In this document: piece by piece, positions 26,792 to 34,454 of the stretch
How the letters are laid out: every line of letters starts with the position of its first letter
How positions within the stretch are numbered: position 1 is the stretch's first letter
Assembly (NCBI RefSeq): GCF_003858645.1
Contig: NZ_RQJP01000004.1
Location: 744,001-808,000 of the forward strand
Direction of reading: 5' to 3'
Source of the DNA: Larkinella knui
Lineage (GTDB): Bacteria > Bacteroidota > Bacteroidia > Cytophagales > Spirosomataceae
DNA length: 64,000 nucleotides
The notes under the pieces: generated by a model
What the model was told of the DNA's origin: nothing
Database searches by the model: none
The model's input: the letters and a program-made list of their open reading frames with translations, nothing else
Made by a program: the position numbers and the translations under genes

Positions 26792-27817
26792 TTACACCGG
26801 CAGCGGATTCAAATCCGGGTTTTTGCGTTGGTGCCAATACGGATAAATGGGTTCTTTGTTGCTGGCAGCATCCAACCGGGCTACTTGTTCTTTCGATAAA
26901 TTCCAGCCAATAGCGCCCAGATTCTGGATTAGTTGTTCTTCGGTTCGGGCACCAATCACGAGGCTTGAAACCGTTGGCCGTTGCAGCAGCCAGTTGAGGG
27001 CGACCTGCGCGACGGTTTTGCCGGTTTCGGCGGCTAGTTCGTCCAGCGTATCGACAATTGTAAACCAGTATTCTTCCGGAATAACCGGCCCTTCGCCACC
27101 GCCCTGCGCAATCCGGCTGTCGGCGGGTGCGGGCTGACTGCGCCGGTATTTACCGCCCAGCCGACCGGCGGCCAACGGGCTCCAAACCACGGTTCCAACC
27201 TTTTGATCCAGTCCCAGCGGCATCAATTCCCATTCAAATTCCCGGCTTAGCAGGGAATAATAAGCCTGATGCGCCACGTATTTCGACCAGCCGTACCGTT
27301 CGGAAACCGACAGCGATTTCATCAGATGCCAGCCCGAAAAGTTGGAACAGCCGATGTAACGAACTTTCCCGCTCTGCACCAGAGCATTGAGCGCACTCAG
27401 GGTTTCCTCCACGGGCGTTGTGCCGTCGAAACCGTGCATGTAATAAATATCGATATAGTCGGTTTGCAACCGGCGCAGGCTGTCTTCGCAGGATTTCACC
27501 AAATGAAAACGCGAGGAGCCAAAATCATTGGGGCCATCGCCCATTTTAAACGTCGCCTTGGTCGAAATCAGGGCTTTGTCCCGAATGCCGCCGAGTGCTT
27601 TCCCGAGGATTTCCTCCGACAGCCCCCGCGAATACACATCGGCGGTATCGAACAGCGTCAGGCCGGCATCCAGGCACAGGTTTACCATCCGGGTCGCTTC
27701 TTCGACCTGCGTATTGCCCCACGCTTTAAAAAAATCAGTACCGCCCCCAAACGTACCAGTTCCAAAACTCAATACCGGAACCTTTAGTCCGGATGCTCCT
27801 AATAGTCTGTATTCCAT
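26792..27817 (-). CDS. Aldo/keto reductase
   Basis: The 341-residue protein is an NADPH-dependent (beta/alpha)8 oxidoreductase of the AKR superfamily. The catalytic tetrad can be placed: FDTADVYSRG (Asp and Tyr), ALISTKATF (Lys) and DIYYMHGFD (His). Other marks are RYIGCSNFSGWHL, VVWSPLAAGRLGGKYR and the cofactor-binding C-terminal VIGARTEEQLIQNLGAI. It reduces an aldehyde or ketone in the cytoplasm; the natural substrate is unknown. Single-gene unit on the minus strand, with a hairpin repeat in its upstream region (27844-27914). Confidence 0.95.
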   Translation of the reverse strand: MEYRLLGASGLKVPVLSFGTGTFGGGTDFFKAWGNTQVEEATRMVNLCLDAGLTLFDTADVYSRGLSEEILGKALGGIRDKALISTKATFKMGDGPNDFGSSRFHLVKSCEDSLRRLQTDYIDIYYMHGFDGTTPVEETLSALNALVQSGKVRYIGCSNFSGWHLMKSLSVSERYGWSKYVAHQAYYSLLSREFEWELMPLGLDQKVGTVVWSPLAAGRLGGKYRRSQPAPADSRIAQGGGEGPVIPEEYWFTIVDTLDELAAETGKTVAQVALNWLLQRPTVSSLVIGARTEEQLIQNLGAIGWNLSKEQVARLDAASNKEPIYPYWHQRKNPDLNPLPV

Positions 27818-27843
27818 GATAATGCAAAATTTAAAGTAAAGAT

Positions 27844-27914
27844 TTTCGCAGAGCTACGCCGGGAAAAAGGCGTTACGCGGAGTTTATTGAAAATCTCGGC
27901 GTAGCCCTGCGAAA
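27844..27914. repeat. Hairpin of the TTTCGCnGAG repeat family
   Basis: Arms 27844-27861 (TTTCGCAGAGCTACGCCG) and 27897-27914 pair with one mismatch. The loop holds GGCGTTACGCGGAG, a partial internal repeat of the arm. The same TTTCGCnGAG edge starts the repeats at 45375 and 46762. Confidence 0.8.
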
Positions 27915-28184
27915 TAACGATTCCCATGTCAATTACGATTCAAAAAAGAGTGAACGGTCTGGGTGCCGGAAGGCGGTTCGGCTCACAAGCACCGGTTTTG
28001 TCAATTGGACGCCCTGATTTTGATTGGCTTCCCTTTTCAGTAACCAAAACAAATGTATCACTATTTGTGTCACCCGGTTTTCTGCTCACAACGGCTGTCT
28101 TACAAATAGAAATTGTAAGTCTACCCCGGAACGCTTAATTTGAGGAGCCAAACCACGCTTTGCCCCACTGCCGTCTGATTTTCT
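27915..28184. other. Intergenic region before the histidine kinase gene
   Basis: Together with the repeat, about 370 bases lie between the divergent aldo/keto reductase and histidine kinase genes. A 70-codon frame (27926-28138) shows no recognisable protein. No exact TAnnTTTG box with a matching -33 was found upstream of 28185. Confidence 0.4.
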
Positions 28185-29537
28185 ATGGAAATAGCTTCTT
28201 TTCTGATTGTCTTTTTTATGGTGCGGTACATCCGTACGTCACTCCAGACCGCCGAGCGGTTTCCGGAGTGGGAAAGGATCCTGGTTATCGTACAATATGC
28301 TGCTTCCGGTTTGTTAGCGGCCGACATCTTTCTGGATTCCAGCATTACCAAATGGCTCTGGCATCTGATGTTGCTGGGGATGGTTGGGGCGGCTTATTTG
28401 CTGAAAGACTTTCGCCCGGTCCGCAACGTCTGGCTGGCCGTTGGGCCGTACATCCTGATTTCGCTCTTCAGCGACGTCGCGAAGTTGATCAATGACGATT
28501 TTTATGAATCCATCAGTACGGTCGTTGAGATCGCCGAAGTATTTGCGCTGGTATGGTTGGTGGCCACCTGGGTCAGTACGCAGCGGCAGCAGAAAGCGCT
28601 CGAAAAAGAACGGCTGAAGCGGTTGCAGGAAGAAGAACAAAGCCGCATCATTGCCAGCCAGAACGTGATGCTCGAACAAATCGTGGCGGAGCGAACCGCC
28701 GAACTAACCCGGCAAAAAGAAGAACTGGAGCAAACCCTGACCGAGCTCAAAGCCACACAGGATCAGTTGATTCAGCGCGAAAAAATGGCGTCGCTCGGGG
28801 AGCTGACGGCCGGAATCGCCCACGAAATTCAGAATCCGCTCAATTTTGTCAATAATTTCTCGGAAGTGTCGGTAGAATTGATCGAGGAATTGAAGGAAGA
28901 GCGGAAGAAGGAAAACCGCGACGTTGAGCTGGAAGAGGAAATTCTGACCGACATTACGCAGAACCTGCAAAAAATTACGCACCACGGCAAACGGGCCGAT
29001 TCGATCGTGAAGGGCATGCTGCAACATTCGCGGACCAACACCCACCAGCAGGAACCAACCGATCTGAATCTGCTGGCCGATGAATACCTGCGGCTGGCCT
29101 ACCACGGCCTTCGGGCGAACGATAAGTCCTTCAATGCCACCCTGATCATGGATTTCGATGAGCATCTGGGCAAGGTGACGGTGGTGCCGCAGGACCTGGG
29201 GCGGGTGCTGCTGAATCTGTTTACGAACGCCTTTTATGCCACGGAAGAAAAACGAAAAACCGGCTTAGCCGGGTATCAGCCCACGGTGCAGGTCAGTACG
29301 AAACGCATCGCCGGGGATAAAATTGAAATCCGGGTGCGCGACAATGGCTGCGGGATTCCCCAGTCCGTACTGACGAAAATCTACCAGCCGTTTTTCACCA
29401 CCAAACCCACCGGCCAGGGCACGGGTCTGGGCCTGTCGCTGAGCTACGACATCGTTACCAAAGGCCACGGCGGAGAATTGACGGTCGATACGGAAGAAGG
29501 TGAATTTACGGAGTTCGTGATTCAGTTACCCGGATAA
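28185..29537 (+). CDS. Membrane-bound sensor histidine kinase
   Basis: The 450-residue protein has about four N-terminal hydrophobic helices (roughly 3-16, 32-50, 57-74 and 84-98, plus 112-130) with almost no periplasmic domain, a long coiled coil (about 132-200), the HisKA phosphoacceptor box MASLGELTAGIAHEIQNPLN (phospho-His213) and an HATPase domain with N box (LLNLFTNAFYATEE), G1 (VRDNGCGIP) and G2 (GTGLGLSLSY). It should sense a membrane or intracellular signal and phosphorylate the two receiver proteins encoded next (29599 and 29970). The long acidic insertion after the H box (ELKEERKKENRDVELEEE) is typical of this Bacteroidota kinase group. Confidence 0.94.
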   Translation: MEIASFLIVFFMVRYIRTSLQTAERFPEWERILVIVQYAASGLLAADIFLDSSITKWLWHLMLLGMVGAAYLLKDFRPVRNVWLAVGPYILISLFSDVAKLINDDFYESISTVVEIAEVFALVWLVATWVSTQRQQKALEKERLKRLQEEEQSRIIASQNVMLEQIVAERTAELTRQKEELEQTLTELKATQDQLIQREKMASLGELTAGIAHEIQNPLNFVNNFSEVSVELIEELKEERKKENRDVELEEEILTDITQNLQKITHHGKRADSIVKGMLQHSRTNTHQQEPTDLNLLADEYLRLAYHGLRANDKSFNATLIMDFDEHLGKVTVVPQDLGRVLLNLFTNAFYATEEKRKTGLAGYQPTVQVSTKRIAGDKIEIRVRDNGCGIPQSVLTKIYQPFFTTKPTGQGTGLGLSLSYDIVTKGHGGELTVDTEEGEFTEFVIQLPG

Positions 29538-29598
29538 ACACCGAGTTTGATTACCTTTGAAATCTGACTATTTTGACTTTTTACTAAATACGCCGGAA

Positions 29599-29973
29599 AT
29601 GAAAGTATTGGTTGTTGACGACGAAACGGACGTACAATTGCTCTTTGAACAACGGTTTCGGCGCGAGATCCGCGCGGGTGAAATCAATTTCGCTTTCGCG
29701 CATTCGGGCGAAAAAGCGTTGTTTTATCTGAACGAACACGCTTCTGAATATGTCTTAATTCTGTCGGACATCAATATGCCCGGCATGAGTGGTCTGGAAT
29801 TATTGCGGTTGATCAAAACGACGTATCCGGCTCCTCCACCCGTTGTGATGATGATCACGGCGTATGGTGATACCGACAGCTACGATCAGGCGATGCAGCT
29901 CGGGGCCGATGCGTTTTTGACCAAACCGCTCGACTTTACCACTCTGAAAGAAAAACTCAAAAACGTGTTATGA
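29599..29973 (+). CDS. Stand-alone response regulator receiver (CheY-like)
   Basis: The 124-residue protein is a lone REC domain: acidic pair in VLVVDDETD, phospho-Asp57 in [11 protein letters not shown], the Thr/Ala switch in MITAYGD and Lys in FLTKPLD. There is no output domain, so it probably relays phosphate or regulates by protein contact. The frame is open from a TTG at 29557, but ATG 29599 ([11 protein letters not shown]) is the normal REC start. Its stop overlaps the start of the next gene (ATGA), which suggests translational coupling. Confidence 0.93.
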   Translation: MKVLVVDDETDVQLLFEQRFRREIRAGEINFAFAHSGEKALFYLNEHASEYVLILSDINMPGMSGLELLRLIKTTYPAPPPVVMMITAYGDTDSYDQAMQLGADAFLTKPLDFTTLKEKLKNVL

Positions 29974-31016
29974 AGTCTAAAATTCTGGTCGTGGACGACG
30001 AAACCGATCTGGAACTGCTGATTCGGCAGAAATTTCGGCGTCAAATCCGCGAACTGCAGTATGAGTTTGTTTTTGCCTACAACGGCGTCGATGCCCTGGT
30101 CAAACTCCAGGAGAATCCCGACATCGATGTGGTGCTGAGTGATATCAACATGCCCGAAATGGATGGGCTGACGCTGCTGGCAAAACTCAGCGAGGTGAGT
30201 CCGCTGACCAAAACCGTGATCGTGTCGGCATATGGTGACATGACCAACATCCGCACGGCCATGAACCGGGGGGCTTTCGATTTTATCTGCAAACCCGTCA
30301 ATTTCGAAGATCTGGACGTTACCATGCAGAAAACCATCCGGCACGTTGCCCAGTTGCGGGAAACACTGAAAGCCGTTAAGGAAAACAATATTCTGCGGAT
30401 GTACGTCGACGAGTCGGTGCTGAATTTCATGGATCGCCGGGAGTTCGAATCGTCGCTGATGATGAACGAAACGGTGGAAGCCACGGCGGTTTTTATCGAC
30501 ATCTGCGGTTTTACGGCCATTACGGAACGCGAAAGCGCCGATACCGTCGTGAAACTGATCAATTTGTATTTCGACGTGATGGTGAAAGAAATCATCGCGC
30601 AGGGCGGGTTTGTCGATAAGTTTATGGGCGATGCCGTCATGGCCGTTTTCCGGGGCGAATACCACCTCGACCGCGCCATCGAAGCCGCCCTTGCCGTCCG
30701 CAATCACATCGAATCGATGGAAAAAACACTGCCCGACGAGCCGATCTATACGCCTAAAGTGGCCATCGGCATCAATACCGGCGAAGTCATTTCGGGGAAC
30801 ATTGGTTCCGTGACACTCCGGCGGCTGGATTATACCGTCATCGGTGATGTGGTCAATACCGCCCAGCGGCTGCAATCCTTTGCACAGGAAGGCCAGATCA
30901 TCATCAGCGATGCCGCCTATCAGCAGGTAAAAGACTCCTTCCGCTGCGAGCCACTGGGCGAAGTCCTGCTCAAAAACAAAGCGAAACCGGTGGCAGTTTA
31001 TGCCGTTATCGAGTAG
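29970..31016 (+). CDS. Response regulator with class III adenylate/guanylate cyclase output domain
   Basis: The 348-residue protein joins a REC domain (1-120; phospho-Asp58 in [11 protein letters not shown], Lys108) through a helical linker to a class III nucleotidyl cyclase domain (about 170-348). Both metal-binding aspartates are present (Asp177 in FIDICGFT, Asp221 in [10 protein letters not shown]), as are the transition-state residues Asn296 and Arg300 (NTAQR). Lys217 and Asp287 (DYTVIGD) are the pair that selects ATP in adenylate cyclases, so cAMP is the likelier product. Phosphorylation by the upstream kinase would control it. Confidence 0.93.
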   Translation: MKSKILVVDDETDLELLIRQKFRRQIRELQYEFVFAYNGVDALVKLQENPDIDVVLSDINMPEMDGLTLLAKLSEVSPLTKTVIVSAYGDMTNIRTAMNRGAFDFICKPVNFEDLDVTMQKTIRHVAQLRETLKAVKENNILRMYVDESVLNFMDRREFESSLMMNETVEATAVFIDICGFTAITERESADTVVKLINLYFDVMVKEIIAQGGFVDKFMGDAVMAVFRGEYHLDRAIEAALAVRNHIESMEKTLPDEPIYTPKVAIGINTGEVISGNIGSVTLRRLDYTVIGDVVNTAQRLQSFAQEGQIIISDAAYQQVKDSFRCEPLGEVLLKNKAKPVAVYAVIE

Positions 31017-31120
31017 CTTTTCCACGTGTTGACCAAAATCATTCATGCTGATTTTTTTACGGTTGACCCCCGGATTTCGACCCTTCACCCTTCTTTTTTG
31101 ACAAAAATTATAAACACTAC

Positions 31121-31150
31121 TTGTTTACTAAACAGTGTTTAGTAAGTTTG
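31121..31150 (+). promoter_or_regulatory. Promoter of the tetR-efflux operon with embedded operator
   Basis: TTG at 31121-31123 and TAAGTTTG (exact TAnnTTTG) at 31143-31150 are 19 bases apart. The spacer and the edge of the -7 box are occupied by the inverted repeat TTACTAAAC-AGT-GTTTAGTAA (31125-31145), perfect over 9 bases each side. A repressor bound there would block RNA polymerase; the TetR product encoded 18 bases downstream is the obvious candidate. Confidence 0.8.
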
Positions 31151-31168
31151 TAACGTTAATTAACACAT

Positions 31169-31786
31169 ATGGGAATTGTTGAGCGGAAAGAGCGCGAGAA
31201 AGAGGAAATGCGGAAACTGATTTTGGAAGCAGCCCAAAAGTTGTTTCTGGAAAACGGTTTTGAAAAAGTGAGCATCCGGAACATTGCCGACGCCATTGAA
31301 TACAGTCCGGCGACGATTTATCTGTATTTCAAGGATAAAAACGAGCTGTTGTACGGAATCCATAACATCGGTTTCCACAAGATGATCCAGGAGTTTCAGC
31401 CAGCTCTGAGTCTGGCTGACCCCTTTGACCGACTGGTGGAAATGGGCCGCCGGTATTTCCGGTTTGCATTCGAAAATCCGGAACACTTTGATCTGATGTT
31501 CATTATGAATGCTCCGATGGATGCGCTGGCTTGCCGGGACGACATTTGGGATGAAGGCCGGGCGGCTTTCGGGTTGCTGGTGAAGTGCGTACAGGATTGC
31601 ATGAATGCCGGTGTGTTTAAGTACCAGGACGCTGAGGTTGCTGCCATGATGATCTGGAGTGCCGTTCATGGGTATACGGCCCTTTTCCTGCGGAAACGGC
31701 TGGATATGTTTGAGGAAAGCCGCCGGAAAGAACTGATGGAAGATGCGTTCACGCTATTTATAGAAACGATCCGAAAGGGTCTGTAA
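31169..31786 (+). CDS. TetR/AcrR-family transcriptional repressor
   Basis: The 205-residue protein has an N-terminal TetR helix-turn-helix (ILEAAQKLFLENGFEKVSI ... RNIADAIEYSPATIYLYFKDKNELL, about 17-65) and an all-helical C-terminal ligand domain with a WHG-like segment (MMIWSAVHGYTALFL, near 165-180). It precedes a TolC-MFP-RND efflux set on the same strand and has a palindromic operator inside its own promoter, so it most likely represses itself and the pump genes until an inducer binds. The inducer is not known. Confidence 0.94.
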   Translation: MGIVERKEREKEEMRKLILEAAQKLFLENGFEKVSIRNIADAIEYSPATIYLYFKDKNELLYGIHNIGFHKMIQEFQPALSLADPFDRLVEMGRRYFRFAFENPEHFDLMFIMNAPMDALACRDDIWDEGRAAFGLLVKCVQDCMNAGVFKYQDAEVAAMMIWSAVHGYTALFLRKRLDMFEESRRKELMEDAFTLFIETIRKGL

Positions 31787-31805
31787 AAAAAATTTACCGT
31801 CTTGG

Positions 31806-31820
31806 TGAACAGTGTTAATA
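31806..31820 (+). promoter_or_regulatory. Possible second TetR site before the TolC gene
   Basis: TGAACAGTGTTAATA shares the core AACAGTGTT with the operator at 31125-31145 and lies 10 bases before the TolC start codon. Symmetry is weaker than in the first site. Confidence 0.4.
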
Positions 31821-31829
31821 TACTAATCT

Positions 31830-33215
31830 ATGGTCACAAAAATACCGTTCGGCTACTTGCTGACTATTCTTCTCACAATCGTACCGCTGCTCAGTCCGGC
31901 CCAGTCGCCCGACGCCCCTTCGGCTATTCTGAATGCCTATATTCAGGAAGGCTTGCAAAGTAATCTCGCACTAAAACAGGAATCGCTGGAAATCAACCGG
32001 GTAACGGAGTCGATCAATCAGGCGAAAGCGCTGTTTTATCCCCGGCTGACGTTCAATCCGACGTATTCGCTGGCGGCTGGCGGTCGGCGGTTGCAGTTTC
32101 CGGTTGGCGATCTGCTCAACCCGGTGTATGCCACGCTCAATCAAATGGCCGGTTCCGACCGCTTTCCAACCAACATCCCGAACGTTAATGAACTGCTGGC
32201 TCCCAACAATTTTCACGATACCAAACTAAGTTTCCAGTACGCGGTTTTCAACACGGATATTCAGTTTAACTACCTGATCCAGAAAGATTTATTATCGGCG
32301 CAGGAAGCCAGAAAACGTGTGGTCGAAAACGAGTTGCGGTACAACATCGCCACGGCTTATTATCAATATCTGCAAACGCTTGATGCGGTGCGAATCTACG
32401 ACAACAACCGTACGGTCTTGCGGGAACTGGGCAAACTGAACGAGAAGCTGGTCAACAACAATGTGGCGACGAAAGATGTGGTTACCTCGACCCGCTACGA
32501 AATCAGCAAGATCGATCAGCAACTGGCCGTTGCCGACAAAAACCGCCAGAGTGCCAAAGCCTATTTCAATTTTCTGCTCAACCGCGACCTGACTGCCGAC
32601 ATTCAGGTGGATTCTCTGTTGACCAGAACGTTACCGGCGGCTCCGCCCGCGCTGGGTGATCTGCAGCAAACCGCCTTGCAAAGCCGCCAAGAGCTGAAAC
32701 AACTCGGCGGTTCGCTGCGGGCTTCGCAAAATGCCATCAAACTGAACGAAGCTTCCATCAAATTGCCAAACGTTTACATCGGCGGGAACGCCGGATTTCA
32801 GGGATTTGGCTACACCTTCAGCAACCAGGCTTACGTGCTGGGGCAGGTTGGGCTTTCCTGGGATTTGTTCAAGGGCTACGAAAAACGCTCGAAAGTACAG
32901 CAGGCCAAAATCCAGACTGAAATCGTGCAGACCAGGCTGACGGAAGTCGAAAAGCAGATTCAGCTGCAGGTGTTGCAGGCGTATTACGAGCTGGATGCGG
33001 CCAACGAAAGTCTGGCGGCCACGCAGAGTGGTCTGCTGAACGCCGAGCAAACCTTCCGGCTCATCGACAGCAAATACCGCAACGGCCAGGCGCTGCTGGT
33101 CGAATACCTCCGCTTCCAGAACGACCGGCTAACGGCCCAGATTCAGCAGGTGCTGACGCGGTATGATGTGCTGATGAAACGGGCCGCGCTGGATCGGGTA
33201 ACGGCCATTCAGTGA
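31830..33215 (+). CDS. TolC-family outer-membrane efflux protein
   Basis: The 461-residue protein has a signal peptide (IPFGYLLTILLTIVPLLSPAQS) and the two OEP repeats of TolC-type channels, with long helical heptads (LQQYKIE-like stretches at 150-260 and 330-450) and the YYQYLQTLDAVRIYDNN and VGLSWDLFKGYEKRSKVQQAK segments. It would form the outer-membrane exit duct for the adaptor and RND pump encoded next. It lies 43 bases after tetR and 64 before the adaptor. Confidence 0.93.
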   Translation: MVTKIPFGYLLTILLTIVPLLSPAQSPDAPSAILNAYIQEGLQSNLALKQESLEINRVTESINQAKALFYPRLTFNPTYSLAAGGRRLQFPVGDLLNPVYATLNQMAGSDRFPTNIPNVNELLAPNNFHDTKLSFQYAVFNTDIQFNYLIQKDLLSAQEARKRVVENELRYNIATAYYQYLQTLDAVRIYDNNRTVLRELGKLNEKLVNNNVATKDVVTSTRYEISKIDQQLAVADKNRQSAKAYFNFLLNRDLTADIQVDSLLTRTLPAAPPALGDLQQTALQSRQELKQLGGSLRASQNAIKLNEASIKLPNVYIGGNAGFQGFGYTFSNQAYVLGQVGLSWDLFKGYEKRSKVQQAKIQTEIVQTRLTEVEKQIQLQVLQAYYELDAANESLAATQSGLLNAEQTFRLIDSKYRNGQALLVEYLRFQNDRLTAQIQQVLTRYDVLMKRAALDRVTAIQ

Positions 33216-33279
33216 CAACCGCTTTGATTGATTAAGTCATTTTTTTCAATAACGTATTGATAGTTAACTGTTTACTTTG

Positions 33280-34341
33280 ATGAAAACACTGCAATTTATT
33301 CTTATCCTGCTTTTGACCGGGGGAATGTGGGCCTGCGGCACCAAAGCCGAACAAAGCCGCGATAAAAAACCGGCAGAGCAGACGGACGATACGTCGATTC
33401 CGGTAAAATTGACCAAAGTCGAATCGGTAGTTCGCTCGGAACCGGTGGTGGCGTCGGGGCTGGTGTCGTCGTCGGAAGAGGCCAAGCTGTCGTTTAAGAT
33501 TGGCGGTATTATTCAGAAAATGTACGTCGATGAAGGCCAGGCCGTTCGGAAAGGGCAACTGCTGGCGACGCTCAATCTGACCGAAATCAACGCCCAGGTG
33601 AGCCAGGCGCAATTGTCCAACGAAAAAGCCGAGCGTGATCTCAACCGTGTCAAAGCGCTTTACGCCGACACCGCTGCCACGCTCGAACAGTTGCAGAATG
33701 CGACGACGGGCCACGACGTCGCCAAACAAAATCTGACGATTGCTCAATTCAACCAGAATTACGCCCAGATCCGGTCGACGGTGGACGGCACGGTGACGCG
33801 AAAACTCCTGAACGAAGGCGAATTTGCGTCGGCGGGAACAACGGCTTTTATGATTTCGTCGACGCGGAAAAATGACTGGGTAGTTCGGGTGGGCGTGGCC
33901 GACAAAGACTGGGCCCGGCTGAAAGTGGGCAACCGCGCCACCATCACACTGGATGCGTATCCCGACAAAACGTTTATGGGAACCGTTAGTGAAATGGCGC
34001 AGGCTGCCGATCCGCAGAACAAGCTGTACGAAGTGGAAATCCGCATCAATCCCGGCGGGGTGAAATTAGCGCCCGGTCTGTTTGCCAAAGTGAGTTTGCA
34101 ACCCGCCCAAAGCCGCAGCTACGCCCTGGTGCCGATTGAGGCCATTGTGGAAGGAAATGGAAAAGACGGTTTTGTTTTCGTGTTGGCCGATGACCAGAAG
34201 CGGGTTCGCAAAATACCGGTACAAATTGGCTTCATCGACAATGACAAAGTGCTGTTAACGAGTGGTTTATCCGGCGTCTCGAATGTCGTTACGGCCGGTT
34301 CGGCGTATTTGACGGAAACATCTACGGTCATTCTCAAATAA
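33280..34341 (+). CDS. RND efflux periplasmic adaptor (membrane fusion protein), lipoprotein
   Basis: The 353-residue protein has a lipobox (GGMWAC) and the MFP order: first beta-barrel/lipoyl half (VVASGLVSSSEEAKLSFKIGG; VDEGQAVRKGQLLATL), a helical hairpin (QLSNEKAERDLNRVKALY), second lipoyl half (IRSTVDGTVTRKLLNEGE) and a C-terminal barrel. It bridges the inner-membrane pump and TolC channel. The ATG at 33280 directly follows a TTG that would add one residue. Three bases after its stop a palindromic repeat (34345-34439) separates it from the pump gene. Confidence 0.95.
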   Translation: MKTLQFILILLLTGGMWACGTKAEQSRDKKPAEQTDDTSIPVKLTKVESVVRSEPVVASGLVSSSEEAKLSFKIGGIIQKMYVDEGQAVRKGQLLATLNLTEINAQVSQAQLSNEKAERDLNRVKALYADTAATLEQLQNATTGHDVAKQNLTIAQFNQNYAQIRSTVDGTVTRKLLNEGEFASAGTTAFMISSTRKNDWVVRVGVADKDWARLKVGNRATITLDAYPDKTFMGTVSEMAQAADPQNKLYEVEIRINPGGVKLAPGLFAKVSLQPAQSRSYALVPIEAIVEGNGKDGFVFVLADDQKRVRKIPVQIGFIDNDKVLLTSGLSGVSNVVTAGSAYLTETSTVILK

Positions 34342-34344
34342 CCC

Positions 34345-34439
34345 CTCTGATAAACTCTGATTATCTCTGCTCAACTCTGTGTAATAGCTTTTTAAATTGT
34401 TTCACAGAGTTTAGCGGAGAGGATCAGAGTTTATCAGAG
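34345..34439. repeat. Inverted repeat inside the efflux operon, 37-base arms
   Basis: Arms 34345-34381 and 34403-34439 pair at 33 of 37 positions with a 21-base loop. The arm includes CTCTGATAAACTCTGAT and, on the right side, AGAGTTTAGCGGAGAGG, which resembles the GCGGAGTTAAnCAGAG words of the 45375 and 46762 repeats. It starts three bases after the adaptor stop and ends 15 bases before the pump start codon. Confidence 0.88.
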
Positions 34440-34454
34440 CAAATCTTTCCAACT

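Noticed and set aside
27926-28138. 70-codon frame between the aldo/keto reductase and histidine kinase genes
   Set aside because: No signal peptide, domain or ribosome-binding site; composition is not protein-like.
29551-29558. TACCTTTG at the end of the kinase gene as a promoter for the receiver gene
   Set aside because: Good -7 match but no TTG/TTTG at the right distance, and the gene is close enough to be in the kinase operon.
29886-31088. A 400-codon minus-strand frame opposite the receiver-cyclase gene
   Set aside because: The plus-strand gene has all cyclase and receiver motifs; the opposite frame has none.
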